Positions 1 through 7,420 of a stretch of 9,871 nt of DNA are shown here, piece by piece. The number at the start of each line of letters is the position of its first letter. Position 1 is the first letter of the stretch. The stretch lies in assembly GCA_015487835.1 (NCBI GenBank), contig WFOY01000202.1, positions 1-9,871 on the forward strand, read 5' to 3'. The notes below the pieces were generated by a model. The model searched no databases. It saw nothing but the letters and a program-made list of their open reading frames with translations, and was not told where the DNA came from. The position numbers and the translations under genes were made by a program. This DNA comes from Aquificaceae bacterium (GTDB taxonomy: Bacteria > Aquificota > Aquificia > Aquificales > Aquificaceae).

Positions 1-915
1 CTGCTGGCTGAGGGAAAGCTGGACATTTACGAGTTCAGGGAGGGGGAGATGACCGAGGAGCTCGAGATAGACTACGTCATGGAGAAGGTCCCTCTCAAGA
101 GGGTGAACATCCTTGCGATCCTCGAGAGCTTGAAGACCAGCAACTTCTCGGGCATAGCCAAGATATCCTCTCCCACCTACACCATAAACCTCTTCTACGA
201 GAACAGCGAGATCTTCGCCGTCTATCCCCCCGACTTCGACCTCTTCGAGTTCCTCCTCAGCCCCGACAGGAACGCAGAGCTCAGCCTCATATCCCTTGAC
301 AGGAGCATAGTCAGGTTCATAGCCCTCAGATACCTGGGGAAGCCAGACATAGACACAGTGTCGAGCAACTTCATGGAGATAAGCAAGCTGTTTCTGGGCC
401 TCAGCAAGTACAAGAAGAACGCCCTCCTGCTTATATCCGAGAGGAAGGGGGACAGGTTCGTCATATTCAGGGAGGGTAAGCTGGTTATAACCCTTACCGA
501 AGCAGACGGGGTCTTCAAGATAAGTTCCTCCCTCCTCTTCGAGGAGCCCTTCTTCGTGAGCCTTTACTTCCTGACTAAGGTGGACAACATAGCCTCGAAG
601 GTTTACCTCTTCATGATCAACGAGATCATAAGCATATTCATGAAGCACTCACCATCCAAGATAAACACGATAGTCCTCAGGGAGGTGGCCAAGTACCCCT
701 TCCTCATATTTACCGAGGGAAAGATCCACCTAACCAAGAACCCCAACGAGGAGGAGGAGAGGCAGCTCCTCAACCTCCTCTCCTTCATGGTGGACGTGAG
801 CGCCCAGGAGTTTGGAGAGGAGAAGCAGGAGGAGGAGCTTGAGTTCCAGCTTAGACCCTTCAAGGACATATTCAAGGTTCTCGACGTAGAGAAGTATCTG
901 AAGGTGAAGCAGTAA
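1..915 (+). CDS. Partial PATAN/DUF4388-like protein (5' end outside window)
   Basis: The reading frame is open from base 1 to the TAA at 913-915, so this is most likely the C-terminal part of a longer protein. The ATG at base 49 is the first Met in the window but has no convincing spaced ribosome site, and the 16 codons before it read as ordinary protein. Counting from that Met, residues about 20-62 (NILAILESLKTSNFSGIAKI, then a strand-rich FYENSEIFAV part) look like a PATAN/DUF4388 unit: a helix, then 'G-x-a-x-i' strands ending in a 'y-x-x-G/S-x-I-x-A' turn. A similar strand pattern recurs near 120-150 (ALLLISERKGDRFVIFREGK) and more weakly near 215-228. DUF4388 proteins are usually signalling or gliding-type regulators. 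No catalytic motif, signal peptide or membrane segment is visible. Ten bases separate it from the methyltransferase gene, so the two are probably co-transcribed. The family assignment is by pattern only. Confidence 0.6.
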   Translation: MLAEGKLDIYEFREGEMTEELEIDYVMEKVPLKRVNILAILESLKTSNFSGIAKISSPTYTINLFYENSEIFAVYPPDFDLFEFLLSPDRNAELSLISLDRSIVRFIALRYLGKPDIDTVSSNFMEISKLFLGLSKYKKNALLLISERKGDRFVIFREGKLVITLTEADGVFKISSSLLFEEPFFVSLYFLTKVDNIASKVYLFMINEIISIFMKHSPSKINTIVLREVAKYPFLIFTEGKIHLTKNPNEEEERQLLNLLSFMVDVSAQEFGEEKQEEELEFQLRPFKDIFKVLDVEKYLKVKQ

Positions 916-925
916 GATCTTCCCT

Positions 926-1666
926 ATGTTCAGGGAAGGAGAGTGGGTCCTCATAAGGTACGAGGAGAAGAGGTACCTCAGAAGACTCGACCCCTCAGGA
1001 TCCCTGAACGTCAGGAGGGAGGTCCTCAGGTTCAGGGATCTTATCGGAAAACCAGAGGGCATCAGAGTTGGTAGGTTCGAGGTGTTCAGACCAACCCTCG
1101 AGGAGATAATACTCCTCGGCTTCTCCAGGAAAACCCAGATCGTATACCCCAAGGACGCCTTCTACATAGCCTTCAAACTGGGTGTGGACAGGAACTCGAA
1201 GGTCCTCGAGTTCGGGACGGGGAGCGGTGCCCTCTGTGCCGTCCTCTCGGTGATCGCGGGGGAGGTCCACACCTACGAGGTGGTGGAGGAGTTCCACAGG
1301 ATCGCCAAGGAAAACCTCTCAAGGTTCGGCCTGGGGGGAAACGTAAAATTTCACCTTGGAGACTTCTTGGAGGCCGAGGTTCCCGAAAACACCTTCGACG
1401 CCGTGTTCGTGGATGTAAAGGACCCTGTCCCTTACCTTGAGAAGGTTCACGGCGTTCTTAAGGTGGGGGGCGTTGCGGGCTTCCTGCTCCCAACTACAAA
1501 CCAGGTGTCTGCCCTGCTTAGGAACTTCGGCGGTAAGTTCGGTGGTGTGGAGGTCTTGGAGATACTCGTTAGGTACTACAAGACCGTACCTGAGAGACTG
1601 AGGCCCGAAGACACTATGGTCGGCCACACCGCCTACCTCACCTTCTGCAGGAAGGTTGGATCTTAG
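926..1666 (+). CDS. trmI: tRNA (adenine-N1)-methyltransferase, TrmI family
   Basis: A class I SAM-dependent methyltransferase that places m1A in the tRNA T-loop (position 58, and 57 in some archaea), a modification that stabilises tRNA at high temperature. The 246-aa length fits the family. The small N-terminal beta domain (1-65, starting FREGEWVLIRY) is followed by QIVYPKD at 71-77, the SAM motif LEFGTGSGA at 94-102, the acidic ribose-binding E118, and the active-site segment FDAVFVDVKDPV at 157-168. D163 sits where the family has its catalytic Asp. The C-terminal RPEDTMVGHTAYL (226-238) matches the usual 'RP-x4-MVGHTAYL'. The usual 'DLPDPW' reads DVKDPV, so the common Pro and Trp are replaced. 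The start is the first ATG after the preceding gene's stop. No Shine-Dalgarno is obvious, so translation may depend on the upstream gene. Its last 29 bases overlap the convergent DUF501 gene. Confidence 0.92.
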   Translation: MFREGEWVLIRYEEKRYLRRLDPSGSLNVRREVLRFRDLIGKPEGIRVGRFEVFRPTLEEIILLGFSRKTQIVYPKDAFYIAFKLGVDRNSKVLEFGTGSGALCAVLSVIAGEVHTYEVVEEFHRIAKENLSRFGLGGNVKFHLGDFLEAEVPENTFDAVFVDVKDPVPYLEKVHGVLKVGGVAGFLLPTTNQVSALLRNFGGKFGGVEVLEILVRYYKTVPERLRPEDTMVGHTAYLTFCRKVGS

Positions 1667-2096
1667 AGACCACGAACTCACCTATTGGGTTCCTGAACTC
1701 AGGGTCACCGAGGTGGTAGGCGGTCCAGAGATGCAGGCACCTGACCTTGAAAGGCTTTTCCCTGAAGTTCCTTATGCCCCCTATACCTACGTTTGGGTCG
1801 AGGAGGACCCTCTTGCACACGAGGTCCCACTTACCTGTCCCGTGGTAAACCTCTGGGAAGTCTCTCCTCAGGATCTCCTCCCTCTTCCTCACCTCCTTCT
1901 CGTGGAGACCCACGAAGAGATCGAAGAGATCCTCGTCCTCAGTGATCATCTCGGAGAACCTCTTTATCCAACCCTCCGCCTCGATCTTCGAGATCTCGCC
2001 TCTCACCATCCTGTCTAAGATCCAGAACCTCGTAGGTTCGGGTCTGTGGATCCCCTTCTCGTAAACAACTATAGGGTTTTCAACGACCCTGCACAT
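1638..2096 (-). CDS. DUF501 family protein
   Basis: A 152-aa protein matching the DUF501 family, whose biochemical function I do not know. In actinobacteria and Thermotogae members often lie near ftsB and ppx/gppA-type genes. Visible signatures are the N-terminal PIVV strand, TRFWILDRM at 22-30 (family form 'PT-x-x-W/YLTCP'), EISKIEAEGWI at 34-44, a charged helix 53-78, GIGGIRN at 104-110, and the diagnostic KVRCLHLWTAYHL (117-129) followed by NPIGE (136-140). Cysteines 94, 119 and 150 are present. There is no signal peptide or membrane segment. The ATG at 2096 lacks a Shine-Dalgarno. A TATACT hexamer lies 10 nt upstream, so the mRNA may be almost leaderless. The neighbours usually seen with this family are absent here. 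The gene is divergent from the P460 cytochrome and shares its regulatory region. Confidence 0.82.
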   Translation of the reverse strand: MCRVVENPIVVYEKGIHRPEPTRFWILDRMVRGEISKIEAEGWIKRFSEMITEDEDLFDLFVGLHEKEVRKREEILRRDFPEVYHGTGKWDLVCKRVLLDPNVGIGGIRNFREKPFKVRCLHLWTAYHLGDPEFRNPIGEFVVSKIQPSCRR

Positions 2097-2106
2097 ATCT
2101 AATGAG

Positions 2107-2112
2107 AGTATA
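2107..2112 (-). promoter_or_regulatory. -10-like TATACT in front of the DUF501 gene
   Basis: On the minus strand a TATACT hexamer ends 10 nt before the DUF501 ATG. It lies within the palindrome AGTATACT (2107-2114). A weak -35 candidate (TTAGCC, 2135 to 2130) sits 17 bp upstream. Initiation about 7 nt after the hexamer would leave a leader of only about 3 nt. This is a sequence match only. Confidence 0.45.
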
Positions 2113-2147
2113 CTGAAAAACCGGTAAGGGGCTAACTCGTTTTTCAG
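2113..2147. promoter_or_regulatory. Perfect 9-bp inverted repeat in the divergent promoter region
   Basis: CTGAAAAAC at 2113-2121 is repeated exactly in inverted form as GTTTTTCAG at 2139-2147, with a 17-bp spacer. The arm centres are 26 bp apart, about 2.5 helical turns. The left arm abuts the TATACT of the DUF501 gene, and the right arm ends 3 bp before the FNR-like palindrome. The position suggests an operator for a dimeric regulator. It is not an intrinsic terminator, because it lies between two gene starts and lacks a GC-rich stem. Confidence 0.55.
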
Positions 2148-2150
2148 AAA

Positions 2151-2164
2151 TTGACATATATCAA
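2151..2164. promoter_or_regulatory. Near-consensus CRP/FNR-family site upstream of the P460 cytochrome
   Basis: TTGAC-ATAT-ATCAA matches the FNR/DNR/NnrR-type consensus TTGAT-N4-ATCAA at 9 of 10 informative positions. It is centred about 41 bp upstream of the cytochrome ATG and about 61 bp upstream of the divergent DUF501 ATG. Its first six bases also spell a perfect sigma-70 -35 (TTGACA), but no good -10 lies 16-18 bp downstream (best is GAAATT at 2173-2178). If that promoter is used, the site would overlap the core promoter, which fits repression better than class II activation. Confidence 0.5.
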
Positions 2165-2185
2165 TAACTTACGAAATTCGATCCT

Positions 2186-2195
2186 GAGGAGGTGA
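2186..2195 (+). promoter_or_regulatory. Strong Shine-Dalgarno for the P460 cytochrome
   Basis: GAGGAGGTGA, with its GGAGG core ending 6 nt before the ATG at 2199, fixes the cytochrome start. It contrasts with the SD-less starts of several neighbouring genes. Confidence 0.8.
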
Positions 2196-2198
2196 GTC

Positions 2199-2708
2199 AT
2201 GAGGAAGCTGTTGGTTCTTGGCGTCACAGGGGCTACGATCACTCTGCTTGCCTTTTACGGGAGATCCACGGCGGGGGAGGAGACCGGTTTCAAGGTCGAT
2301 CCCCGCGAGTACAGGAGCTGGAACCACGTGAAGAGTATGGTCATATTCGGGAAGGACCACCCCCTGTACAACCCCTTCTGGGGGATCCACCACGTTTACG
2401 TGAACGACAGAGGTCTGGCTACGATCAAAAAGACAGGAAAAAGGCGCTTCCCCGATGGGACGGTTCTGGCCGTTGTCTTCTACGATCACAGACCTGCTGA
2501 CGGCAATACAGCCTACGTGGAAGGTCTGAAGAGGATAGAGGCCTTCATGGTGAAGGACAGTAAAAGGTATAAGGAGACCGACGGGTGGGGGTACTACGCC
2601 TATGACGGCAAGGGGAGGAGCTTGGTCAAGGACATGGTGAGGGACTGCCACTCCTGCCACTCCCAGGTGAGGGACAGGGACTTCGTCTTCTCAGTATGGA
2701 CGAGGTGA
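2199..2708 (+). CDS. Secreted cytochrome P460 / cytochrome c'-beta family protein
   Basis: A 169-aa periplasmic c-type haem protein. Residues 1-25 form a Sec signal peptide (MRKLL, a hydrophobic stretch, then STAG) with likely cleavage near residue 25. The mature part carries the P460 fold signatures: W41-N-H-V-K-S, GIHHVYVND at 62-70, RRFPDGTVLAVVFYD at 82-96 ('FPdGs-x-ivk' in the family), the AFMVKD strand 115-120, GWGYYAY at 129-135, and the single haem site CHSCH at 150-154 close to the C-terminus, followed by RDFVFS. Family members either oxidise hydroxylamine (true P460, with a Lys-haem crosslink) or bind NO (cytochrome c'-beta). I cannot tell which from sequence alone, because the crosslinking Lys cannot be placed without an alignment. 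The gene is monocistronic. It is preceded by an FNR-like site and ends 2 bp from the stop of a convergent tandem HxlR regulator. This suggests a role in nitric oxide or hydroxylamine detoxification. Confidence 0.88.
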   Translation: MRKLLVLGVTGATITLLAFYGRSTAGEETGFKVDPREYRSWNHVKSMVIFGKDHPLYNPFWGIHHVYVNDRGLATIKKTGKRRFPDGTVLAVVFYDHRPADGNTAYVEGLKRIEAFMVKDSKRYKETDGWGYYAYDGKGRSLVKDMVRDCHSCHSQVRDRDFVFSVWTR

Positions 2709-2710
2709 GG

Positions 2711-3253
2711 TCACCTGCTGAGGATAAATCCCTCAAGCTGCAGGAGTGTGGGAAGAACCCTGTGACCCCTATCGGTCAGACTGTACTCAACCCTTACAGG
2801 CTTGGCGGGGACAACTTCCCGCCGTACGAGTCCCAGCCTCTCCAACTTGGAGAGCCTGTCCTGGAGAACTTTATCGGATATGCCTTTGAGGGTCTTCTTA
2901 AGATCCGAGGGGGTCTTTGCCTCCTTGAGGTTCTCCATGACCCTCAGGGTCCACTTGCAGGAGAGGACCTTAACGGCCTCCTCCACAGAGATGTCCACCG
3001 AAGACATCCACTCGGCAAGACTCCTGAACTCCTCTGGGTTTTTAAGGTAGTAGTAGGTCTCCTTCGGATAGCCCTCCTTGGACCACTTACCTACGATCCC
3101 ACCTTTCAGGAGTCTCGAGAGCCTGTCGAAGAGAACCCTCTCCTTTATTCCCTCCACTGACCTCTTCAGTTCTGAAGGTCTCTTCTGGCCCTCAGTCAGG
3201 CTGAGGATTATCTGGACCGCCCACTTGCAGGATAGAAGGGACCTCCCCTCCAT
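2711..3253 (-). CDS. Tandem-duplicated HxlR-type winged-helix regulator
   Basis: A 180-aa cytoplasmic DNA-binding protein made of two HxlR (PF01638) domains in one chain, about 6-88 and 96-178. Each repeats the family order: SCKW (8-11 and 98-101), a helix, P-S-E/D-L-K (26-30 and 115-119), G-I-x-x-K/R-V-L-x-D-R-L-S-x-L (recognition helix, about 35-48 and 124-137), the G-x-V turn, then the wing. Only the second copy keeps the full wing 'P-x-x-V-E-Y-S-L-T-D-R-G' (151-163). The first has a diverged KETYYYL. HxlR proteins normally carry one domain of about 110 aa and work as dimers, so this looks like an intramolecular pseudo-dimer. Both copies have Cys where the family usually has Gly (GGKW to SCKW, C9 and C99), which could be redox-responsive. 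An in-frame TAA six bases upstream (3257-3259) fixes the start at or after ATG 3253. A TATATT lies 6 nt upstream and a GAGGT 11 nt upstream. It is last in the minus-strand run, 14 bp after the siroheme gene. Confidence 0.87.
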   Translation of the reverse strand: MEGRSLLSCKWAVQIILSLTEGQKRPSELKRSVEGIKERVLFDRLSRLLKGGIVGKWSKEGYPKETYYYLKNPEEFRSLAEWMSSVDISVEEAVKVLSCKWTLRVMENLKEAKTPSDLKKTLKGISDKVLQDRLSKLERLGLVRREVVPAKPVRVEYSLTDRGHRVLPTLLQLEGFILSR

Positions 3254-3259
3254 GGGTTA

Positions 3260-3265
3260 AATATA
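3260..3265 (-). promoter_or_regulatory. -10-like TATATT just before the HxlR regulator
   Basis: A TATATT hexamer (5 of 6 to consensus) lies in the 14-bp gap between the siroheme gene stop and the regulator ATG. It ends 6 nt before the ATG. It may provide a separate, nearly leaderless transcript for the regulator. Evidence is sequence match only. Confidence 0.35.
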
Positions 3266-3267
3266 CC

Positions 3268-3831
3268 TCACTCAAAGGGGAGGAGATCCTCTACGAGGTC
3301 TATCATCTTCCTCCTTCTGTCCTCCCCTTTGGGGATCCTCTTCCTTAGGTCCGCTACCCTCCTTAGAACCTCCTCTATGTTCTCGGGGAGGCACCTCTCG
3401 ACCAGCTCCCTCGTCCTCCTCGAAACCGCGGGTGCCTTTCCCCCGCTGGTTATACCTATCACAAGGTCCCCCCTCACAACGAGGGAGGGGAATATGAAGC
3501 TACACCACTCTGGAGAGTCAACAGCGTTGCAGAGGATTTTTCTCCTCTCACACAGCCGGTAGATCCTCCTCTGGAGACTTTCCCTGTCCACCGCGACGAC
3601 AACCATGAAGATCCCCTTCAGGTCGGAGGCCAGGAACCTCCTCCTCTTTAGCCTTATTCTTCCCTCCTCCGCCAGCCTCTCGATCTCATCCGTAACCTTG
3701 GGTGCGACCACGGTGATGTTGTTCGTGAACTTAAGAAGGCTCCTCACCTTTCTGGTGGCCACCTTACCGCCCCCCACCACCAGGACCTTCTTAGCCGAGA
3801 GGTCAACAAAGGCAGGAAAGAGCGGCATCAC
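3268..3831 (-). CDS. Precorrin-2 dehydrogenase / sirohydrochlorin ferrochelatase (Met8/CysG N-terminal type)
   Basis: Cytoplasmic enzyme that oxidises precorrin-2 to sirohydrochlorin with NAD and, in bifunctional members, inserts iron to make siroheme. Siroheme is the cofactor of assimilatory nitrite and sulfite reductases, and the same intermediate feeds haem d1 and cobalamin. The Rossmann start is KKVLVVGGGKVATRKV (14-29). NAVDSPEWCSFIFPS (102-116) and VRGDLVIGITSGGKAPAVSRRTR (119-141) are the family hallmarks. D105 corresponds by motif to the catalytic Asp of CysG, and T128 sits at the CysG Ser128 region. The 187-aa length is that of the stand-alone SirC/Met8 domain with no methyltransferase half. 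The start is GTG 3831 (4-bp GTGA overlap with the nuclease stop) or ATG 3828 (1-bp overlap). A GAGGGG lies just upstream, so translation is probably coupled to the nuclease gene. Confidence 0.9.
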   Translation of the reverse strand: MMPLFPAFVDLSAKKVLVVGGGKVATRKVRSLLKFTNNITVVAPKVTDEIERLAEEGRIRLKRRRFLASDLKGIFMVVVAVDRESLQRRIYRLCERRKILCNAVDSPEWCSFIFPSLVVRGDLVIGITSGGKAPAVSRRTRELVERCLPENIEEVLRRVADLRKRIPKGEDRRRKMIDLVEDLLPFE

Positions 3832-4406
3832 ATCCCCTCACTCCAGAGACCTCTTCCTTCGCTGATAGCCCTCCTCTGGGCCTTCCTGAACCTCTCCACG
3901 TACTTTACGTTGGGAGGTATCGTCATCATCTTGGCGTAGCCCTCCTCGAGGAGGACCTCGTTCAGCATCCTCCCATCCGGTAGGTAAACGTAGGCGAGGA
4001 GTCTCCCGTACTTATCGTGAACCTGGACGTCCGTCTCTAAGTAAACGACCGTCCCCGGAGGTATCAGTTTCTTCGTGAACTCGGTCGCCTTCTTTCCGAG
4101 CCTTACTATCTGCTTTAGGCTGAGACCCTCCCGCCTTGCGTCCCTCCTCGCCTTAGGGTTCACCCTGCTCTCGGGTGTGTCCACACCGATCAGCCTCACC
4201 TTAACCTCCTCACCGTTCTCCAGTCTGCACCTGAAGGTGTCTCCATCGTAAACCTTAACTACCTTGCAGGGGATCCTGTTCTCTGGAGGTTTGCCCCCCA
4301 GCTTCCTGAACTGGGCCTCCGAGAGTTCGTAGAACGCATACAGGACAAGGGCTACGAGGAGGTAGGAGACAGCCTTCCAGGACCTGGACACCCTTCTTTT
4401 CCGCAT
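3828..4406 (-). CDS. Membrane-anchored thermonuclease (SNase-like)
   Basis: A 192-aa staphylococcal-nuclease-fold protein, a Ca2+-dependent phosphodiesterase of DNA and RNA in the family. A basic N-terminus (MRKRRVSRSWK) precedes one hydrophobic segment (about 12-27, SYLLVALVLYAF) with no clear cleavage site, so it is probably an inner-membrane anchor with the domain outside the cytoplasm. The OB-fold nuclease domain runs from about 45 to 190. All catalytic residues are present by motif: D56 in YDGDT (SNase D21), R71 (R35), D76-T77-x-E79 in VDTPES (D40, T41, E43) and R135 in DKYGRLLAYVY (R87). It lies 22 bp after the MetRS stop and overlaps the siroheme gene by up to 4 bp. No Shine-Dalgarno precedes the ATG. 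TAAAAT and TATACT boxes lie just upstream. Likely roles are nucleic acid scavenging or turnover in the envelope. The link to its neighbours is unclear. Confidence 0.92.
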   Translation of the reverse strand: MRKRRVSRSWKAVSYLLVALVLYAFYELSEAQFRKLGGKPPENRIPCKVVKVYDGDTFRCRLENGEEVKVRLIGVDTPESRVNPKARRDARREGLSLKQIVRLGKKATEFTKKLIPPGTVVYLETDVQVHDKYGRLLAYVYLPDGRMLNEVLLEEGYAKMMTIPPNVKYVERFRKAQRRAISEGRGLWSEGM

Positions 4407-4410
4407 ACTG

Positions 4411-4421
4411 AGTATATTTTA
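4411..4421 (-). promoter_or_regulatory. -10-like TAAAAT/TATACT before the nuclease gene
   Basis: In the 22-bp gap after metG, the minus strand reads TAAAAT (4421 to 4416, 9 nt before the ATG) directly joined to TATACT (4416 to 4411, 4 nt before the ATG). A perfect ATACT-G-AGTAT inverted repeat (4405-4415) overlaps the start codon. This suggests an internal promoter making a leaderless mRNA. There is no experimental support. Confidence 0.35.
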
Positions 4422-4428
4422 GGCCCCT

Positions 4429-6862
<2,434 letters not shown>

Positions 6863-6865
6863 CCT

Positions 6866-6876
6866 TCACCTCCTTT
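6866..6876 (-). promoter_or_regulatory. Strong Shine-Dalgarno of the hydrolase lipoprotein gene
   Basis: AAAGGAGGTGA on the minus strand, with GGAGG ending 6 nt before the ATG at 6862. It decides the hydrolase start. Confidence 0.8.
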
Positions 6877-6903
6877 AGTTCCCTTCCTCCCCTTTGGATC
6901 CAG

Positions 6904-6909
6904 ATTATA
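6904..6909 (-). promoter_or_regulatory. TATAAT in the divergent region, probable -10 of the hydrolase operon
   Basis: Minus-strand TATAAT in a 48-bp divergent intergenic region, 41 nt before the hydrolase ATG. This leaves room for a leader of about 35 nt carrying the strong Shine-Dalgarno. The AT-rich core ATTATATAT overlaps the first candidate ATG of the plus-strand gene at 6911, so it may serve both directions. No clear -35 is seen. Confidence 0.45.
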
Positions 6910-6910
6910 T

Positions 6911-7420
6911 ATGATGGCTCATCTTCTTATGATGTGGGGGGACTTGGGAGAGGACAGGTTCATCCCCGAGAAGGTCCTCTGGCTCCTCCCTGACCCCCAC
7001 CCCCACTGGGTGGAGACCTCCAAGGAGGGACCCAAACTTGACTTCAGGGAGACAGGGTTCAGACAGTTCGTGACCTTCTCCTCCAAGCATATAGTTACCG
7101 ATGCCATGCTCATGTTCGGGATCCAGTACGCCAGGGAGACCCAGAAACTTATAGAGGCACTAAACCCGGTCCGTTTGATGGTTAGGATGAGACCCGGCAG
7201 CTTCCTCAGCCAGAGTCACCACTTCCTGGGAGCACCCTTCGAGGTGGAGGAGGACGAGGTCCTGAGGGAGTTCCTGAACGAGGCAAGGCACATACTCGAG
7301 TCCACAGGCTTTGGGCTCGGTGTTGTGGTCGTTTCCTTCAACCCTTACCTCGATGACCTCGTCGTATCGAACCTGACTAGGATAGAAGGCCTCCGTTACA
7401 GGTTCCTAAGCGTAACCTAG
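6911..7420 (+). CDS. Unrecognised 169-aa protein
   Basis: I do not recognise this family. The frame uses the same AGG/GAG/CTC-rich codons as its neighbours and has no stop, so it is probably a real gene. Four in-frame ATGs (6911, 6914, 6929, 6932) precede WGDLGEDRFIPEK. None has a Shine-Dalgarno. The AT-rich box at 6904-6910 is a possible promoter, which would favour one of the later ATGs. The product looks soluble and mixed alpha/beta, without a signal peptide, membrane segment or Cys. Features to search with are LLPDPHPHW (about 25-33), a GFRQFVTFSSKHIV segment (about 48-61), RLMVRMRPGSFLSQSHHF (about 94-111) with paired His residues, an acidic helix, and the strand LGVVVVSFNPYLDDLVV (about 136-152). 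The gene is divergent from the hydrolase and ends in a CTAG shared with the stop of rlpA. It may be a lineage-specific orphan. Confidence 0.7.
   Translation: MMAHLLMMWGDLGEDRFIPEKVLWLLPDPHPHWVETSKEGPKLDFRETGFRQFVTFSSKHIVTDAMLMFGIQYARETQKLIEALNPVRLMVRMRPGSFLSQSHHFLGAPFEVEEDEVLREFLNEARHILESTGFGLGVVVVSFNPYLDDLVVSNLTRIEGLRYRFLSVT

Noticed and set aside
2703..2716. AGGTGA-GG-TCACCT palindrome between the P460 and HxlR stops
   Set aside because: It mostly reflects two facing TGA codons. The loop is only 2 nt and no T-tract follows, so it is not a convincing terminator or operator.
2696..3160. Plus-strand open frame opposite the HxlR regulator
   Set aside because: The minus strand encodes two clear HxlR domains. 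This frame is its shadow.
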